DNA of 41,340 bases from a virus, in the IMG/VR virus record IMGVR_UViG_3300022752_000145, positions 1-41,340 of that record; one strand, 5' to 3'. Shown in pieces: positions 7,262 through 14,959 of the stretch. The notes under the pieces were generated by a model. The model was not told where the DNA came from. It worked only from the letters and a program-made list of their open reading frames with translations, and searched no databases. The translations under genes were made by a program, and so were the position numbers. Each line of letters starts with the position of its first letter. The first letter of the stretch is position 1.

Positions 7262-8245
7262 ATGCCAATTAGAATATTCCCAGATAAAATTACTATAGGT
7301 AACCATTGCTTATATGAAGCGGCAAACGCTATCACTTTTACCGGTACAATTTATACCCGTACAACCACTTGTGTGAATTATGTTCCTTTTTCTGCATTTC
7401 AAGGTGAAGCAAGTGGATATACTAGTGGCGGCGATGCACCGGGAGGAAATTATTACAACATTATAGACAAATTCCCATTCGCAACTAATGCGAATGCTAC
7501 AGATGTTGGTGATCTGACACAAGCTAGAGTTACCGCAGCAGGACAGTCATCATCCGCTAGTGGTTATACTAGTGGGGGATTAGTTCCACCTTTTGTAAAC
7601 ACCATAGACAAATTCCCATTTGCATCAAACGCTAACGCTACGGATGTTGGTGATTTGACACAAGATAGACGATCAGTAATAGGACAATCATCAACTGCCA
7701 GTGGATATACTAGTGGAGGGCATCCGCCTTATCTTAATACTATAGACAAATTTCCCTTTGCGTCAGATGGTAACGCCACGGATGTTGGTGATTTGACGCG
7801 AGGCGTCTATTTTGCTGCAGGACAATCATCAACCGTTAGTGGATATACTAGCGGTGGTGTCTATAATACCAATACTATAGACAAATTTTCCTTTGCGTCA
7901 GATGGTAACGCTACGGATGTAGGTGATTTATCACAGCGCAGAAATGCGCCAGGGGGGGAATCATCAGGTGTAAGCGGTTATACTAGCGGAGGTTCTTTAT
8001 TTGGAGCTCAAAGTACAATAGACAAATTCCCATTCGCATCAGATGCCAATGCCACTTTCGTAGGTGATTTGACAGCAGCTAGAAATTGCGTTGCGGGAAT
8101 ATCATCTAACGATAGTGGATATGCTACTGGTGGAGGATTTAATAGTAATATAATAGAAAAATTTCCATTCGCATCAGATGCTAATGCTACTGATGTTGGC
8201 GATTTAACAGTGGGTAGATCTAGCCCAGCAGGGCAACAAGTATAA
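7262..8245 (+). CDS. Kelch-like repeat protein 3 (putative tail adhesin)
   Basis: A 327-aa paralogue with a 50-residue N-terminus (MPIRIFPDKITIG..., ending SAFQGEA). This segment resembles that of gene 1 (IRI..D.I, then F.GT.YT, then AFQG) more than that of gene 2. Six blades follow from S51. This copy is the most divergent: blade 3 has lost the Arg after GDLT (GDLTRGVYF), blade 4 reads GGESSG, and blade 6 reads SGYATGG with IIEKF. It ends GQQV like its two neighbours. The shared C-terminus with distinct N-termini suggests each copy attaches to a different partner or site while presenting a similar propeller. Function as an adhesin is inferred from position. Confidence 0.7.
   Translation: MPIRIFPDKITIGNHCLYEAANAITFTGTIYTRTTTCVNYVPFSAFQGEASGYTSGGDAPGGNYYNIIDKFPFATNANATDVGDLTQARVTAAGQSSSASGYTSGGLVPPFVNTIDKFPFASNANATDVGDLTQDRRSVIGQSSTASGYTSGGHPPYLNTIDKFPFASDGNATDVGDLTRGVYFAAGQSSTVSGYTSGGVYNTNTIDKFSFASDGNATDVGDLSQRRNAPGGESSGVSGYTSGGSLFGAQSTIDKFPFASDANATFVGDLTAARNCVAGISSNDSGYATGGGFNSNIIEKFPFASDANATDVGDLTVGRSSPAGQQV
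7412..8242 (+). repeat. Six tandem coding repeats (gene 3)
   Basis: Six in-frame blade units encode residues 51-327, more diverged from each other than those of gene 2. Confidence 0.85.
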
Positions 8246-8297
8246 TTCTCCATTATTTACTAAATCTGATATTTATAAATAATCAGATAATGGAGAA
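8246..8297 (+). promoter_or_regulatory. 52-nt palindrome holding a late promoter and pairing with the next RBS
   Basis: The left arm TTCTCCATTAT (8246-8256) is the exact reverse complement of ATAATGGAGAA (8287-8297). Inside it, ATCTGAT (8264-8270) pairs with ATCAGAT (8282-8288), and the loop ATTTATAAATA carries the late box. The right arm contains GGAG (8292-8295), the ribosome-binding site of the gene at 8303. Read-through RNA from the adhesin genes would bury this site in a hairpin, while RNA started at the late box would lack the left arm and leave it free. Confidence 0.65.
8274..8281 (+). promoter_or_regulatory. T4-type late promoter (TATAAATA)
   Basis: This is an exact gp55-dependent box with its downstream end 21 nt before the ATG at 8303, in a non-coding gap. 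A start about 5-7 nt downstream would give a short leader that keeps GGAGA. Confidence 0.7.
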
Positions 8298-8302
8298 AAA
8301 TA

Positions 8303-8632
8303 ATGGCTGTAACATCAAATCTAGTTTTAGATCAGGGTTCTGACTTTACAATCACTATCAATTATAATAATGAGGACGGTTCATCTAAAGATCTTTCGGG
8401 CTATTCTGCAAGATCTCAAATGCGAAGATCCTATTATTCAACATCTGCAGTTACACTAACTGCTAATATTTCTGATTCTTCCAACGGCGAAATAACTCTT
8501 TCTTTAGCTGCAAATACTACTGCTAATTTAAAAGCAGGTAGATACGTTTATGATCTTGAAGTATTCACGGGAGCTTCTGTCACAAGAGTAGTTGAGGGTA
8601 TAATTACTGTACTACCTGAGGTAACTAAATGA
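8303..8632 (+). CDS. BppU-like baseplate/fibre-associated protein
   Basis: The 109-aa protein is all-beta: FTITINYNNEDGSSKDLSGY, ARSQMRRSYYS, then GEITLSLAANTTANLKAGRYVYDLEV. This matches the N-terminal immunoglobulin-like domain of phage baseplate upper proteins (BppU_N type), in which a D-L-s-G-y strand, an S-x-M-R strand and a GRYVYDLEV strand form a sandwich. It has its own late promoter and a GGAG ribosome-binding site, and it overlaps the next gene by 4 nt. A role in fixing a fibre or adhesin to the virion is likely. The family match is from pattern memory only. Confidence 0.55.
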   Translation: MAVTSNLVLDQGSDFTITINYNNEDGSSKDLSGYSARSQMRRSYYSTSAVTLTANISDSSNGEITLSLAANTTANLKAGRYVYDLEVFTGASVTRVVEGIITVLPEVTK

Positions 8633-8859
8633 CAAACAGAGTAGTGGTAGTTAATCAAGGCACACAAAATCCAGCTACTATTGTTGTAAAGAAAACAACA
8701 GGAGAATCCATTACTTTAAATTCTTTAAAGAATGTGGATACAACAGATCTTCAAGATAATTATACATTGGTATATGATTCCACTTCTAATAAATGGATAA
8801 GTCAACAAGTAAATATTGAAAGTCTTGAGGTAACTAGAATAGATGGCGGGACGTACTAA
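8629..8859 (+). CDS. Small virion/fibre-attachment-like protein, 76 aa
   Basis: This is a short beta-rich protein. The central segment TTDLQDNYTLVYDSTSNKWISQ resembles linkers found in T4-like marine phage fibre proteins, where LQDNYTLVYD and NKW recur. It is locked between the BppU-like gene (4-nt ATGA overlap) and the fibre gene (1-nt overlap), so all three are cotranslated. A fibre connector or chaperone role is inferred from context; no catalytic residues are seen. Confidence 0.5.
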   Translation: MTNRVVVVNQGTQNPATIVVKKTTGESITLNSLKNVDTTDLQDNYTLVYDSTSNKWISQQVNIESLEVTRIDGGTY

Positions 8860-10127
8860 TGTCCACTATTATTCAAATAAAGCGGTCTAATCTCAATTCT
8901 GCACCTTCAACTTTAGAATTAGGTGAACTTGCTTATAGCTATGACCAAGCGAATGCCGGATCTAACGCAGTTTTATATATTGGTGTTCAAGAATCTTCTT
9001 CGAACGTAATACAAAGAATAGGCGGTAAATATTATACTAGTCAAATTGAGGCCGCCACATCTTTAAATACACCTGATACTTTGGTAAAAAGAAGTAGTAA
9101 TGGATCATTTGCAGGGCATGTAACTAGTTCTACTATATCAAATACTGCCAATTCTTGGACGAATCCTATTACAGTAGAATTGAGCGGTTCATTATCCGGC
9201 AATGTGTTATTAGACGGAACTCAAAATGTAACTCTCACTGCTAATTTTACTTTGGGGTCTGTAGTTTTAGGTAAGGATACCGCTGGTGATTATGTAAATA
9301 ATGTACTAGCTGGTGCAGGAATAGTAGTAACTGGGCAGGGTGGGGAAACAGCAAATGTAACTGTTGCTTTAGCTAATTCGGGTGTTACTGCTTTATCATA
9401 TGGCGGCACTACTAGTATACCTGTATTTACTGTAGATCAATATGGAAGAATTACATCTGCAGCAAATACTAGTGTAGCAACAAATTTATCTATAGCTGGT
9501 GATACTGGCACAGATACTTTATCTTTATTAACTGATACATTAAACTTTCTTGGTACTGCATCCAAAATAACAACTACGGTTACAAATAATACTGTAACTT
9601 TTAGTTTACCTAATAATGTTATTATAAGTAACAATCTAACAGTATTGGGTGATTTTTTAGTAAATGGAAATGTTTCTACATTAAATACTAGTAGCGTAGT
9701 TGTTGAAGATCCCTTAATTAAACTAGCAAATGCAAATCCGTCAGACTCATTAGATTTAGGATTTTATGCTTCGTATAATTCTGGAGGCAATAAATACGCA
9801 GGTTTATTTAGAGATGCGTCTGATTCTGGCAGATTTAAGTTATTTGACAGTTTACAGTCAGAACCAACAACCACTGTAGACATAGCAGGCGCAGGTTATA
9901 ATGTAGGAACCTTGATTTCTAATTTAACAGCTGGTAATGTTTTTAATCTTTTGTCCGCGATAGGTGTTGCAGATGGCGGTACCGGAAGAAATGTTTTAAC
10001 GGCAAATGGGGTAATGTACGCTAATACTACTACTGCTTTTGCTTTCGCTACAGGATCAGAAGGACATGTTTTGCAAATAAGTAATGGTATACCTGCATTT
10101 GGAACATTAGACGGGGGAAGTTTCTAA
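8859..10127 (+). CDS. Tail-fibre-like structural protein
   Basis: The N-terminus (IIQIKRSNLNSAPSTLELGE, then LAYSY and VLYIG) is the common virion-attachment module of phage tail fibres and tropism determinants, with K-R-S, P-x-x-L-x-x-G-E-L-A-Y and L-Y-I-G. The middle is Thr/Asn/Val-rich beta repeat sequence. The segment VNGNVSTLNTSSVVVEDPLIKLA followed by DLGFYASYNSGG is also typical of long fibre proteins. The C-terminus has a GTGRNVLTANGVMYAN beta segment. The 422-aa length is that of a short fibre or fibre hinge. It probably works with the kelch-like proteins upstream in host binding. Confidence 0.7.
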   Translation: MSTIIQIKRSNLNSAPSTLELGELAYSYDQANAGSNAVLYIGVQESSSNVIQRIGGKYYTSQIEAATSLNTPDTLVKRSSNGSFAGHVTSSTISNTANSWTNPITVELSGSLSGNVLLDGTQNVTLTANFTLGSVVLGKDTAGDYVNNVLAGAGIVVTGQGGETANVTVALANSGVTALSYGGTTSIPVFTVDQYGRITSAANTSVATNLSIAGDTGTDTLSLLTDTLNFLGTASKITTTVTNNTVTFSLPNNVIISNNLTVLGDFLVNGNVSTLNTSSVVVEDPLIKLANANPSDSLDLGFYASYNSGGNKYAGLFRDASDSGRFKLFDSLQSEPTTTVDIAGAGYNVGTLISNLTAGNVFNLLSAIGVADGGTGRNVLTANGVMYANTTTAFAFATGSEGHVLQISNGIPAFGTLDGGSF

Positions 10128-10130
10128 TTT

Positions 10131-10304
10131 ATGAATACTGAGAATGAAAAATTTTTAACTATGGCTTTAGAAAAAACGACACAAAAATTAAATCAATTGC
10201 AAACACAAAATATACTTTTAGAAACGCAATTGATGTTATCAAACACTAGAATAACAGAATTAGAAAAAATATTGGAACAAAAAAATGACAGCACCCAGTT
10301 CTAG
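10131..10304 (+). CDS. Small coiled-coil protein, 57 aa
   Basis: The ATG at 10131 follows the fibre gene by 3 nt and opens 57 codons ending TAG, overlapping gene 13 by 20 nt. The sequence is an uninterrupted amphipathic helix (KLNQLQTQNILLETQLMLSN, ITELEKILEQ). Leu and Ile fall at heptad positions, so a dimeric or trimeric coiled coil is likely. Its position after a fibre gene could suit a fibre chaperone or joint protein. The function is not known. Confidence 0.5.
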   Translation: MNTENEKFLTMALEKTTQKLNQLQTQNILLETQLMLSNTRITELEKILEQKNDSTQF

Positions 10305-11244
10305 ACAAAATTTAATTGATTATTGTTTAAGAAAATTAGGGCATCCGGTAATTGAAATTAATGTGGATGACGATCAAATAGAAGATCGTATAGATGATGC
10401 TTTTCAATTTTATAGAGAATACCATTATGATGCTACAGAATTAGTATACTTAAAAGCGCAGATTACTGCGTCAACCGTGACTATAACTTCGGGGGGACTA
10501 TCTTTCACAAAAGATGAAACAATAACTGGTGCTACATCTGGGGCAACAGCTGTAATTACAACTGTATCAAGTGCTACTACTTTAAAGGTAAAAGGTGTAA
10601 CTGGAACTTTCACAGATGGAGAAACGATAACTGGTGCTACATCAGGAGCAACCGCAACACTAGCTGCATCTAGTGCAGTAACTTTTGGAAGTTATGATAA
10701 CAGATATTTTGATATAGCAGATGCAGTTATTGGGGTTACCAGAGTTTTTCCTTTTTCAAATAGATCAAGAGGACTAGATATATTTGATATTAGGTATCAA
10801 ATCATTATAAATGATCTTTATAGTTTAATGTCCACAGATTTAATTTATTACTATCAAGTAAAAAGACATTTGGAACTTATAAATCAGCTTTTAGTAGGTG
10901 AAAAACCACTTAGATTCAATAGACATACGAATAAACTTTATGTGGATATGGATTGGGAAGCAGATGCGGTAATAGATGATTATCTAATTGTAGAAGGTTA
11001 TCGAATTTTAGATCCAGATGTTTATACAGATGTTTATAATGATATGTTTCTTAAAAGATATGCTACCTCTTTAATAAAGAGGCAATGGGGTGAGAACTTG
11101 AAAAAATTCTCCGGTGTTCAATTACCTGGTGGTGTTACATTAAATGGAATGACCATATATCAGGAAGCTTTAGATGAGATAGCAGCATTAGAACAAGAAA
11201 TGCAAAGCAAATATGAATTACCTCCTGAATTTATAACAGGTTAA
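10285..11244 (+). CDS. 13: Neck protein gp13
   Basis: The 319-aa product is close to the 309 aa of T4 gp13. It opens with SRQNLIDYCLRKLGHPVIEI and NVDDDQIEDRIDDAFQFYRE, the diagnostic start of T4-like neck proteins, and later has FDIRYQIIINDLY and DMFLKRYATSLIKRQWGENL. It forms the head-tail connector after packaging. Residues ~60-135 are an insertion-like beta segment with two copies of ETITGATSGATA at 78 and 113. The gene starts inside the end of the small coil ORF, and gene 14 follows, so position fully agrees. Confidence 0.85.
   Translation: MTAPSSRQNLIDYCLRKLGHPVIEINVDDDQIEDRIDDAFQFYREYHYDATELVYLKAQITASTVTITSGGLSFTKDETITGATSGATAVITTVSSATTLKVKGVTGTFTDGETITGATSGATATLAASSAVTFGSYDNRYFDIADAVIGVTRVFPFSNRSRGLDIFDIRYQIIINDLYSLMSTDLIYYYQVKRHLELINQLLVGEKPLRFNRHTNKLYVDMDWEADAVIDDYLIVEGYRILDPDVYTDVYNDMFLKRYATSLIKRQWGENLKKFSGVQLPGGVTLNGMTIYQEALDEIAALEQEMQSKYELPPEFITG
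10462..10690 (+). repeat. 35-residue duplicated segment inside gene 13
   Basis: Two copies of a unit containing ETITGATSGATA occur 105 nt apart (10516 and 10621), with nearly the same DNA. This looks like a small beta-rich decoration added to the neck protein. Confidence 0.6.
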
Positions 11245-11309
11245 TCTTATTACCCAGGCTCATAGAAGATACTAACACCATGTCAATAGAAAGTCTATAG
11301 TTTTCGACA

Positions 11310-12065
11310 ATGCCTACCAATTTTTATTTTCAGTCCGGAGTGCCAATGGGCAGACGATCAGAAAGTCTGCTTATGGAGGATCTTATAATCGAATGCCTTA
11401 AAATTTATGGTTTCGATGTGATGTACTTGCCTCGTACTTCAGAAAATGAGGATTTGATTTTGAATGAAGATGCTCTGGCCCAATTTAAATTTGCCTATGC
11501 CTTGGAAATGTATTTGGAAAATGTTGAAGGTTTCGGTGGTGAGGGAGAGTTACTAACTAAATTTGGTTTGGAAATTAGAGACACTGCTACTTTCGTAGTG
11601 TCACGTCGTAGATGGGACGAAACTGTAGCAGTTGAGGGAAATACTGTTCTTACTAACAGACCTGCTGAAGGTGATATAGTTTATTTTCCTCTTACTAAAT
11701 CCTTTTTCGAAATTAAAAAGGTTGAAACAAAAGATCCGTTTTTTCAGGTCGGTAAACTATATGTATATAAATTATACTGCGAATTAATGCAGTACAGTTC
11801 TGAACGATTCTCTACAGGAATTTCCGAGATTGATAATGTGGTATCTGAAGTTGGGCAAGATATTCAAAACTACGAAATACTTTTGGAAAACAATTACAAG
11901 TTTATGTTAGAATACGAAACCCCATCTAAACTTATTAATGAGGGATATGAAATCGTTGATATAGATAAAGGTGCAGACAATGAATATTTTGATACAGGAA
12001 TAGACGATATTCTTGACTTCACAGAAAGAAATCCTTTCGGTGAGGTGTTTGAAAAGAATGCTTAA
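11310..12065 (+). CDS. 14: Neck protein gp14
   Basis: The 251 aa compare with 256 in T4. The opening NFYFQSGVPMGRRSESLLME, then DLIIECLKIYGFDVMYLPR, and the later VSRRRWDE and RPAEGDIVYFP are hallmark T4-like gp14 segments. The protein completes the neck with gp13 and joins head to tail. The 65-nt gap before it (11245-11309) holds no gene that I can see. No clear Shine-Dalgarno is visible before the ATG (CTATAGTTTTCGACA), which is unusual beside its neighbours. The stop overlaps gene 15. Confidence 0.88.
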   Translation: MPTNFYFQSGVPMGRRSESLLMEDLIIECLKIYGFDVMYLPRTSENEDLILNEDALAQFKFAYALEMYLENVEGFGGEGELLTKFGLEIRDTATFVVSRRRWDETVAVEGNTVLTNRPAEGDIVYFPLTKSFFEIKKVETKDPFFQVGKLYVYKLYCELMQYSSERFSTGISEIDNVVSEVGQDIQNYEILLENNYKFMLEYETPSKLINEGYEIVDIDKGADNEYFDTGIDDILDFTERNPFGEVFEKNA

Positions 12066-12816
12066 TCAAAAATTTTATTGGAGTACGATAAGAAAATCCA
12101 TAGTAGCTTTCGGTACTATGTTTAATAATATAACTATTGATCGTAAAGATGACGACAGCAGTGTTGTTCAAACTATTAGAGTTCCTTTATCATATGCGCC
12201 TAAACAGAAATTTCTAGCTAGAATACAACAAGCTCCTAATCCAGATACGCAGACCAGATTTGAAGTTGTTTTGCCTAGAATGTCTTTTGAAATGACAGGC
12301 ATAGTTCATGATCCTTCAAGAAAAATAGCACCTACACAACAGAATAGAGTTACTAATACTACTACAGATACATTGACACGACAATATGCACCTGCACCTT
12401 ACAATATAAATGTAGCTTTATTCTTATATGCTAGAAATCAAAATGATGCATTACAAGTTATAGAACAAATACTTCCTTATTTTAATCCTGATTATAATTT
12501 GAAATTGAAAGCAGTGCCCGAACTTAACATATCACACGATCTTCCTATTATTTTAAATAATATAACTTATGAGGATCAGTATGAGGGAAGTTTAATTGAT
12601 AGAAGAATGATAATTTGGACTTTAACTTTTGAAATGAAACTTAACTTCTTTGGCCCATCACAGAAACAAAGTATAATAAAAACTGCCACTGCTACTACTT
12701 ATAATGATTTAGGATTGACACAAAAACAATTAACATATAATGTTAGTGTGGATCCAACCACAGCTAAACCTGGAGATGATATTGACTTTATTGAAACTTT
12801 TGATGAGGATTTCTAA
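12058..12816 (+). CDS. 15: Tail sheath stabiliser/tail terminator gp15
   Basis: I chose the ATG at 12058, giving 252 aa beginning MLNQKFYWSTIRKSIVAFGT. A TTG at 12013 is in frame, but it lies deep in gene 14 and adds residues unlike the family. T4 gp15 (272 aa) also starts with an aromatic-rich helix followed by a strand like NITIDRK. The core VPLSYAPKQKFLARIQQAPN and EVVLPRMSFEMTGI is diagnostic. It caps the tail tube and sheath and connects to the neck. It overlaps gene 14 by 8 nt and gene 16 by 1 nt. Confidence 0.85.
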   Translation: MLNQKFYWSTIRKSIVAFGTMFNNITIDRKDDDSSVVQTIRVPLSYAPKQKFLARIQQAPNPDTQTRFEVVLPRMSFEMTGIVHDPSRKIAPTQQNRVTNTTTDTLTRQYAPAPYNINVALFLYARNQNDALQVIEQILPYFNPDYNLKLKAVPELNISHDLPIILNNITYEDQYEGSLIDRRMIIWTLTFEMKLNFFGPSQKQSIIKTATATTYNDLGLTQKQLTYNVSVDPTTAKPGDDIDFIETFDEDF

Positions 12817-13238
12817 TGAAAAATTTGGATCCATTAAACACATTATTTAATTTAGAAGTCCCTGCTGAATCTAAACAAGAATTATCTATAGCTCTAAGTG
12901 CCCCAAAAGAAATAGATCAACAAAATGATTACGATTTAGCAAGACAAACATTGCGAAATCTTATCTACAAAGGAGAAGGCACCTTAGATGATATGATTAA
13001 TTTTGCTAAAAATTCAGAACATCCTAGAGCGTACGAAGTAACTGGGCAGTTAATTAAAACTATGGCAGACACAGCTAAGGACTTATTGAATATTCATAAA
13101 CAGGTAAAAGATATAAAGGGCAAAGAAACATCTTCATCAGCAATTGGGACTCAAAACAATATAGTTTTTGCCGGGTCTACAGAAGATTTATTAAAAATGA
13201 TTAATAAAAAGGAAGACGGTAAAACAATTGAGCACTGA
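12816..13238 (+). CDS. 16: Terminase small subunit gp16
   Basis: The 140-aa, mostly helical protein sits exactly between 15 and 17, as in T4, where gp16 has 164 aa. The segments NDYDLARQTLRNLIYKGEGT and PRAYEVTGQLIKTMADTAKD are the conserved helices of T4-like small terminases, which form a ring that recognises concatemeric DNA and stimulates gp17. The N-terminal DPLNTLFNLE is short. It overlaps gene 15 by one base and gene 17 by 11. Confidence 0.85.
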   Translation: MKNLDPLNTLFNLEVPAESKQELSIALSAPKEIDQQNDYDLARQTLRNLIYKGEGTLDDMINFAKNSEHPRAYEVTGQLIKTMADTAKDLLNIHKQVKDIKGKETSSSAIGTQNNIVFAGSTEDLLKMINKKEDGKTIEH

Positions 13239-14895
13239 AGACCATTCTTATAATGGTAATCCAAATTTAAAACCTATTGATTACCAACATACCTTCACTG
13301 TCGAACAAGTGAAGGAGTTGATGCTATGTAGTCAGAATCCTATTTATTTTATAGAAACATATTGTAAGATTATATCTTTGGACAAGGGTATTGTAGAATT
13401 TAAACTTTATGATTGCCAAAAAGAAAAAGTAGATATCATACTTAATAATCGTAAAGTAATTCTTATGGAAGGAAGGCAGCAGGGAAAGACTATTACTGCC
13501 GCTGCTTGTATTTTATGGTATACCTTATTTCAATCTAATAAAACTGTCGCTATATTAGCTAATAAATCTTCTGCTGCTAGAGAAGTTTTATATCGATATC
13601 AAATAATGTATGAATTGCTTCCAATATGGATGCAGCAAGGTGTAAAGACATGGAACAAAGGTGACATTGAACTTGAAAATGGGTGTAGAATTTTTACAGC
13701 AGCTACCAGTGCTTCGGGTATTCGAGGTAAATCTGTTAACTGGTTATATATTGACGAAGCTGCTATTATTCCAAACACTGTTGCTGATGAATTCTTCACT
13801 TCAGTTTATCCAACAATTTCTTCAGGTGAAACTACTAAAATACTATTAACTTCTACGCCTTTGGGGTATAATCATTTTTGGAAATTCTGGAATGAGGCAG
13901 AACAAAAACTAAATGGGTTTATTCCTTTGTTTATTCCCTATTGGAAGATACCTGGTAGAACCGAAGAATGGGCAACAGAACAAAAGGCAATGCTGGGTGA
14001 ATTAAAATTTAATCAAGAAGTTTTATGTAAATTTTTGGGATCGTCTAATACTTTAATAAATCCTGATGTAATTGGACGCATGTCTGCTAAGACTCCAATC
14101 TACAGTAAAGATGGATTGGATGTACTAGAGGAACCCCAGAAAGGAAATGTGTATGTTTTAATTGCTGACACTTCCAGAGGTGTCGGTGGAGACTATTGTG
14201 CATTTACTGTTACTGATATATCCAAATATCCCTATACTGTAGTTGCAAAGTACAGAAATAATAAAGTTAGTCCTTTATTATATCCAGACATTATACATAA
14301 AGTGGCCAAGGATTATAATAAAGCTTATGTACTAGTGGAGATTAACGATAATGGACAACAAGTTGCTGACTCTTTATACATGGATCTTGAATATGAAAAT
14401 ATGTTCTTTGTTGGCGCAAGTTCTAAATCTGGTCAATTCCTGTCATCCGGGCATTCGCAAGGGGCGACCCTTGGTGTTAGAACCACTAGGTTGGTAAAAC
14501 GTTTAGGATGCACCGCTTTTAAAGGTTTGGTGGAAAATAATAAATTATTGATACATGATGCTGAAATCATTTCAGAGATATCAACTTTTATTGAAGTAAG
14601 AGGTACGCATAAGGCAGATGAAGGTTATCATGATGATTTAGTAATGACATTAGTATTGTTAGGGTGGGCTGCTAATGATCCTTACTTTAAGGAGTTAACT
14701 GATAGTAATCTTCGTAAAGTTTTATTCGAAGATCAAGCTAAAATTATAGAAGAGGAGTTGACCCCGTTTGGTTTTATTGATAATGGAATAGTTGCAGATA
14801 TACAACATGAGGTTATAGATTCTGACATATGGTTTAGAGAAGATCCTGAAGTAATGATGGAAAGAATGAGAACAAAAATGTTACAGAATGTCTAA
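13228..14895 (+). CDS. 17: Terminase large subunit gp17
   Basis: This is the packaging ATPase-nuclease, 555 aa (T4: 610). The start is a TTG at 13228 with AAGGAAG upstream; the next in-frame ATG is codon 32 and would cut into conserved sequence. Walker A is GRQQGKT (82-88), Walker B is LYIDEA (D176, E177), and LLTSTP (206-211) is the coupling motif. The RNase-H-like nuclease begins at D314 (LIADTSRGVGGD) and has the late acidic pair in GYHDDLVM. It works with gp16 and the portal gp20 to fill the head. It is followed by a late promoter for the sheath gene. Confidence 0.93.
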   Translation: MSTEDHSYNGNPNLKPIDYQHTFTVEQVKELMLCSQNPIYFIETYCKIISLDKGIVEFKLYDCQKEKVDIILNNRKVILMEGRQQGKTITAAACILWYTLFQSNKTVAILANKSSAAREVLYRYQIMYELLPIWMQQGVKTWNKGDIELENGCRIFTAATSASGIRGKSVNWLYIDEAAIIPNTVADEFFTSVYPTISSGETTKILLTSTPLGYNHFWKFWNEAEQKLNGFIPLFIPYWKIPGRTEEWATEQKAMLGELKFNQEVLCKFLGSSNTLINPDVIGRMSAKTPIYSKDGLDVLEEPQKGNVYVLIADTSRGVGGDYCAFTVTDISKYPYTVVAKYRNNKVSPLLYPDIIHKVAKDYNKAYVLVEINDNGQQVADSLYMDLEYENMFFVGASSKSGQFLSSGHSQGATLGVRTTRLVKRLGCTAFKGLVENNKLLIHDAEIISEISTFIEVRGTHKADEGYHDDLVMTLVLLGWAANDPYFKELTDSNLRKVLFEDQAKIIEEELTPFGFIDNGIVADIQHEVIDSDIWFREDPEVMMERMRTKMLQNV

Positions 14896-14906
14896 AAATC
14901 CATATT

Positions 14907-14914
14907 TATAAATA
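14907..14914 (+). promoter_or_regulatory. T4-type late promoter before gene 18
   Basis: TATAAATA in the 64-nt gap before the sheath gene. The resulting leader would contain a hairpin at 14925-14940 (TAGAAT-GATA-ATTCTA) and then AAGGAGA. Confidence 0.75.
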
Positions 14915-14924
14915 AATAGTAAAT

Positions 14925-14940
14925 TAGAATGATAATTCTA
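14925..14940 (+). other. Short 5'-leader hairpin
   Basis: TAGAAT and ATTCTA form a perfect 6-bp stem around GATA, just after the late start and before the Shine-Dalgarno of gene 18. It could protect the abundant sheath mRNA; no T-run follows, so it is not a terminator. Confidence 0.4.
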
Positions 14941-14959
14941 TAAAATTAAGGAGAATAAA

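Noticed and set aside
5446-8242. CRISPR-like or satellite repeat array
   Set aside because: Repeats are ~140 nt, strictly in frame, and encode protein blades; there are no spacers.
5446-8242. Diversity-generating retroelement target
   Set aside because: No reverse transcriptase gene or template repeat is seen in the window, and differences are not restricted to adenine positions.
12013-12057. Upstream TTG start for gene 15
   Set aside because: It adds residues unlike gp15 and lies within gene 14; the ATG at 12058 matches the family start.
12715-12741. Sigma70 promoter TTGACA/TATAAT before gene 16
   Set aside because: The spacer is only 15 nt and it lies inside gene 15; late genes here use gp55 boxes.
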